Part shown: piece by piece, positions 61,963-64,000 of the stretch
Numbering within the stretch: the first letter of the stretch is position 1
Layout: every line of letters starts with the position of its first letter
DNA from: Terriglobia bacterium
GTDB lineage: Bacteria; Acidobacteriota; Terriglobia; Acidiferrales; UBA7541
Reading direction: 5' to 3'
Assembly: GCA_020073705.1 (NCBI GenBank)
Contig: JAIQES010000005.1
Location: forward strand, 1 to 64,000
DNA: 64,000 bases
The notes under the pieces: model-generated
The model's input: only the letters and a program-made list of their open reading frames with translations
Database searches by the model: none
Told to the model about the DNA's origin: nothing
Translations under genes and position numbers: made by a program

Positions 61963-64000
61963 TGCGTGCACAAAGCACGACGCGGGGGCTTCTTGCAGCA
62001 CTTGCGGCGGCTTCGCTGCTCACCGCACCCTTGGGCGCACAGAACTCGCAGCCGCAAGCTCCGCCGCAACAGACCGCGCCGGTCAACCCGCGACAAGTTC
62101 CAACGCCACCACCGACGCTGGCGCCGAGGGGAAAGGCGACGATTCGGTCCACGGTTAGCTTGGTCGAAATCGACGTGCAGGTTACCGACCGCAACGGCAA
62201 GCCGATCAAGGGGCTGAAACAGGAACAGTTCACCGTCACCGAAAACGGCAAGGCGCAAAGGATATCTACGTTCGAATACAACGACATCGAGAAAATCGAA
62301 ACCGCCAGCGCGACTGGCGAGGCGCCGATCACTATCCCGCTGGGAACTGTGACCTCGCCCGAGGAAATCAAGTCCGTCGTCCACGATCACAGGATGATCG
62401 TGTTGTTCTTCGACATGACCTCGCTTCAGCCGGAAGACTTGCTGCGCTCGACTCGCGCCGCCGAGAAATACCTGCGCGAGCAGATGACGCCCGCCGATCT
62501 GGTGGGAGTCGTCGCGTTCGGCAACACGCTGAAGGTGATCGCTAATTTCACAAACGACCGTGCCTTGCTGCAGCAGGCCGTCGACGCCCTGGTACCCGGC
62601 CACGAAGCGGCGCTGGCCGCGCTGGCCGATGCAGCCGCGGCGGCCAACGGCGAAACTGCTGTGACCGAAGACGCCGGGGCGGCGTTCACGGCGGACGATA
62701 CGGAATTCAACGTCTTCAATACCGACCGGAAGCTCGCCGCCATGGAAGCCGTTTGCGAAGTCCTGGGGGGTATTCCCGGGAAGAAATCCGTGATCCAATT
62801 CACCAGCGGGATCACGCAAACTGGCGAGGAAAACCGGTCGCAACTGATTGCCGCCACCAACTCCACCAATCGTTCTAACGTTTCCATCTATACAGTGGAC
62901 TCGCGCGGAGTGCTCACAGCCACGCCGGGAGGCGATGCCAGTGCAGGCGCTTCGCGCGGCACGGCTATGTTTTCCGGCGCGACCGTCATCTCGCAAAGCC
63001 AGTCACGGCAGGATTCGCGCGACACGCTGGCGACGCTGGCGGGCGACACCGGAGGACGTTCGTTTTTCGACATTGGTGACTTTGGCAGGGTCTTCCAGAG
63101 CGTGCAAAGCGACAATGCCGGCTACTACCTCGTTGGCTATTACAGCACCGATGCCGCATACGATGGCAGTTGGCGGCGCGTCCACGTGAAGATCGATTCG
63201 CTACCCGCCGGGGCGCATGTGCGTGCCCGCGAGGGCTATTACGCTCCGAAGAACTTCGGAGTTTTCACGACGGAAGATCGTGAGCGGCAGCTCGAGGAAG
63301 CGTTCCGCTCGGACACCCCTGAAGTCGAGCTGCCGGTGGCGGTCGAAACGGCGCAGTTCCGGCTGGAGGGAAATCAGGTGTTCGTTCCCATCGCCGCAAA
63401 GCTCGCTCCAAGCGCGTTGCAGTGGGCGCAAAAGCGAGGCAGCCACGAGACCGCATTTGATTTCGCGGCGGAGGTGCGTGACGCGAAGACCAACCGCGTG
63501 GCCGGCGCGCTGCGCGATACGATCACAGTAAAAATTGACGCGGAACATTTCCAGGACATGCAGCAGCGTGCTCTGGTCTACCAGGGCGGCATCATACTTT
63601 CGCCGGGTGTGTACAAGCTGAAATTCCTTGCACGAGAGAATGAATCTGGCCGAATTGGCACGTTCGAGGACAAACTCACACTGCCGCCGCAGCAGCCCGA
63701 ACGCTTGCAGTTGAGCACGGTGCTGCTGTCGAGTCAGGTGGAAGCGGCGCAAAAAACAGCGCAGGTGAAAACACAGGCGTTCGCCAAGGACGCGAAGATG
63801 AAATCGTCTCCGCTCGAGGTCGGCGGCGAGCGCATCATTCCCAGCGTGACGCGCATGTTCACCAATCAGCAGACGTTGTACGTCTTCTTCCAGGCCTATC
63901 TGCCTCAGAAAGCCGACGCAGCTTCCTTGCGCGCCGGTCTGGTGTTTTTCCGCAACGGGCAGCGCCTCTCCGATACGCCGATGGTTGAGCCTGCGGAATA
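61962..64000 (+). CDS. VWFA-related acidobacterial protein, N-terminal part (runs off window)
   Basis: ATG 61962 shares one base with the stop of the receptor gene. The 679 codons present show a signal peptide (GLLAALAAASLLTAPLGAQ), a Pro-rich linker, a short beta domain (VEIDVQVTDRNGKPIKGL) and a von Willebrand A domain starting MIVLFFDMTSL, with YIYTV-like strands and GYYLVGY near its end. This is the acidobacterial VWFA-related family. The MIDAS motif is D-x-T-S-x rather than D-x-S-x-S. Tight coupling suggests it works with the receptor at the envelope. The C-terminus is not in the window. Confidence 0.88.
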   Translation, partial: MRAQSTTRGLLAALAAASLLTAPLGAQNSQPQAPPQQTAPVNPRQVPTPPPTLAPRGKATIRSTVSLVEIDVQVTDRNGKPIKGLKQEQFTVTENGKAQRISTFEYNDIEKIETASATGEAPITIPLGTVTSPEEIKSVVHDHRMIVLFFDMTSLQPEDLLRSTRAAEKYLREQMTPADLVGVVAFGNTLKVIANFTNDRALLQQAVDALVPGHEAALAALADAAAAANGETAVTEDAGAAFTADDTEFNVFNTDRKLAAMEAVCEVLGGIPGKKSVIQFTSGITQTGEENRSQLIAATNSTNRSNVSIYTVDSRGVLTATPGGDASAGASRGTAMFSGATVISQSQSRQDSRDTLATLAGDTGGRSFFDIGDFGRVFQSVQSDNAGYYLVGYYSTDAAYDGSWRRVHVKIDSLPAGAHVRAREGYYAPKNFGVFTTEDRERQLEEAFRSDTPEVELPVAVETAQFRLEGNQVFVPIAAKLAPSALQWAQKRGSHETAFDFAAEVRDAKTNRVAGALRDTITVKIDAEHFQDMQQRALVYQGGIILSPGVYKLKFLARENESGRIGTFEDKLTLPPQQPERLQLSTVLLSSQVEAAQKTAQVKTQAFAKDAKMKSSPLEVGGERIIPSVTRMFTNQQTLYVFFQAYLPQKADAASLRAGLVFFRNGQRLSDTPMVEPAE

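Noticed and set aside
61959-62996. 345-codon open frame on the minus strand
   Set aside because: Antisense to the VWFA-related gene, which is supported by a signal peptide, VWA motif and coupling to the receptor.

Overview
This is a 64 kb stretch of a high-GC bacterial chromosome, almost certainly from an Acidobacteriota (probably Terriglobia-like). The indicators are two very large Oar-like TonB-dependent receptors with carboxypeptidase-regulatory N-termini, a secreted von Willebrand protein of the acidobacterial VWFA-related type, a kumamolisin-class S53 protease with an Ig-repeat tail, an S55 (SpoIVB-like) secreted protein in a genome with no visible sporulation genes, and a hopanoid side-chain cluster. 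No rRNA, tRNA, phage, integrase, transposase or CRISPR array is visible.

Layout. 0-11 kb: partial thioredoxin, glycogen synthase, 16S rRNA dimethyltransferase RsmA, a glycerophosphodiester phosphodiesterase, a 1.2 kb-residue receptor, NrdR coupled to a flippase-like membrane protein, and AroA. 11-24 kb: exported FKBP isomerase, S55 protein, beta-propeller protein, PLP dehydratase, S53 protease, a PilZ pair and a dienelactone-hydrolase-like enzyme. 24-27.5 kb: hpnJ, a small 4-TM protein and an hpnI fused to a second 4-TM module. 27.5-35 kb: an adaptor/TPR/permease/TolC efflux operon without its own ATPase, a 54-residue zinc-ribbon gene and a NatAB-type ABC exporter. 35-51.6 kb: signal transduction, with a large hybrid kinase, a coupled pseudo-receiver/HisKA protein, a likely 38-residue membrane peptide, two sigma-54 activators, a second sensor kinase and a coupled proline-rich lipoprotein; a BNR-repeat protein and an OmpA-like protein lie among them. 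51.6-58 kb: thiO and a LeuA-family gene bracketed by a duplicated thiO 3' end, a MITE-like element, a polysaccharide deacetylase and a fluoride-resistance unit (DUF190 plus CrcB) under a clear fluoride riboswitch. 58-64 kb: a second receptor with a glycine-rich insert in place of a recognisable plug, stop-start coupled to the VWFA-related protein that runs off the window.

The points most worth following are: (i) the paired SMR/ArnE-F-like modules next to and fused with HpnI, which suggest a dedicated flippase for hopanoid glycolipids; (ii) the fluoride riboswitch, whose 5' strand is perfectly complementary to the crcB start region; (iii) the duplicated thiO tail flanking a LeuA-family gene, a likely recombination scar; (iv) the small membrane peptide and kinase-fragment partner around the hybrid kinase; (v) the tripartite efflux operon lacking a nucleotide-binding domain.
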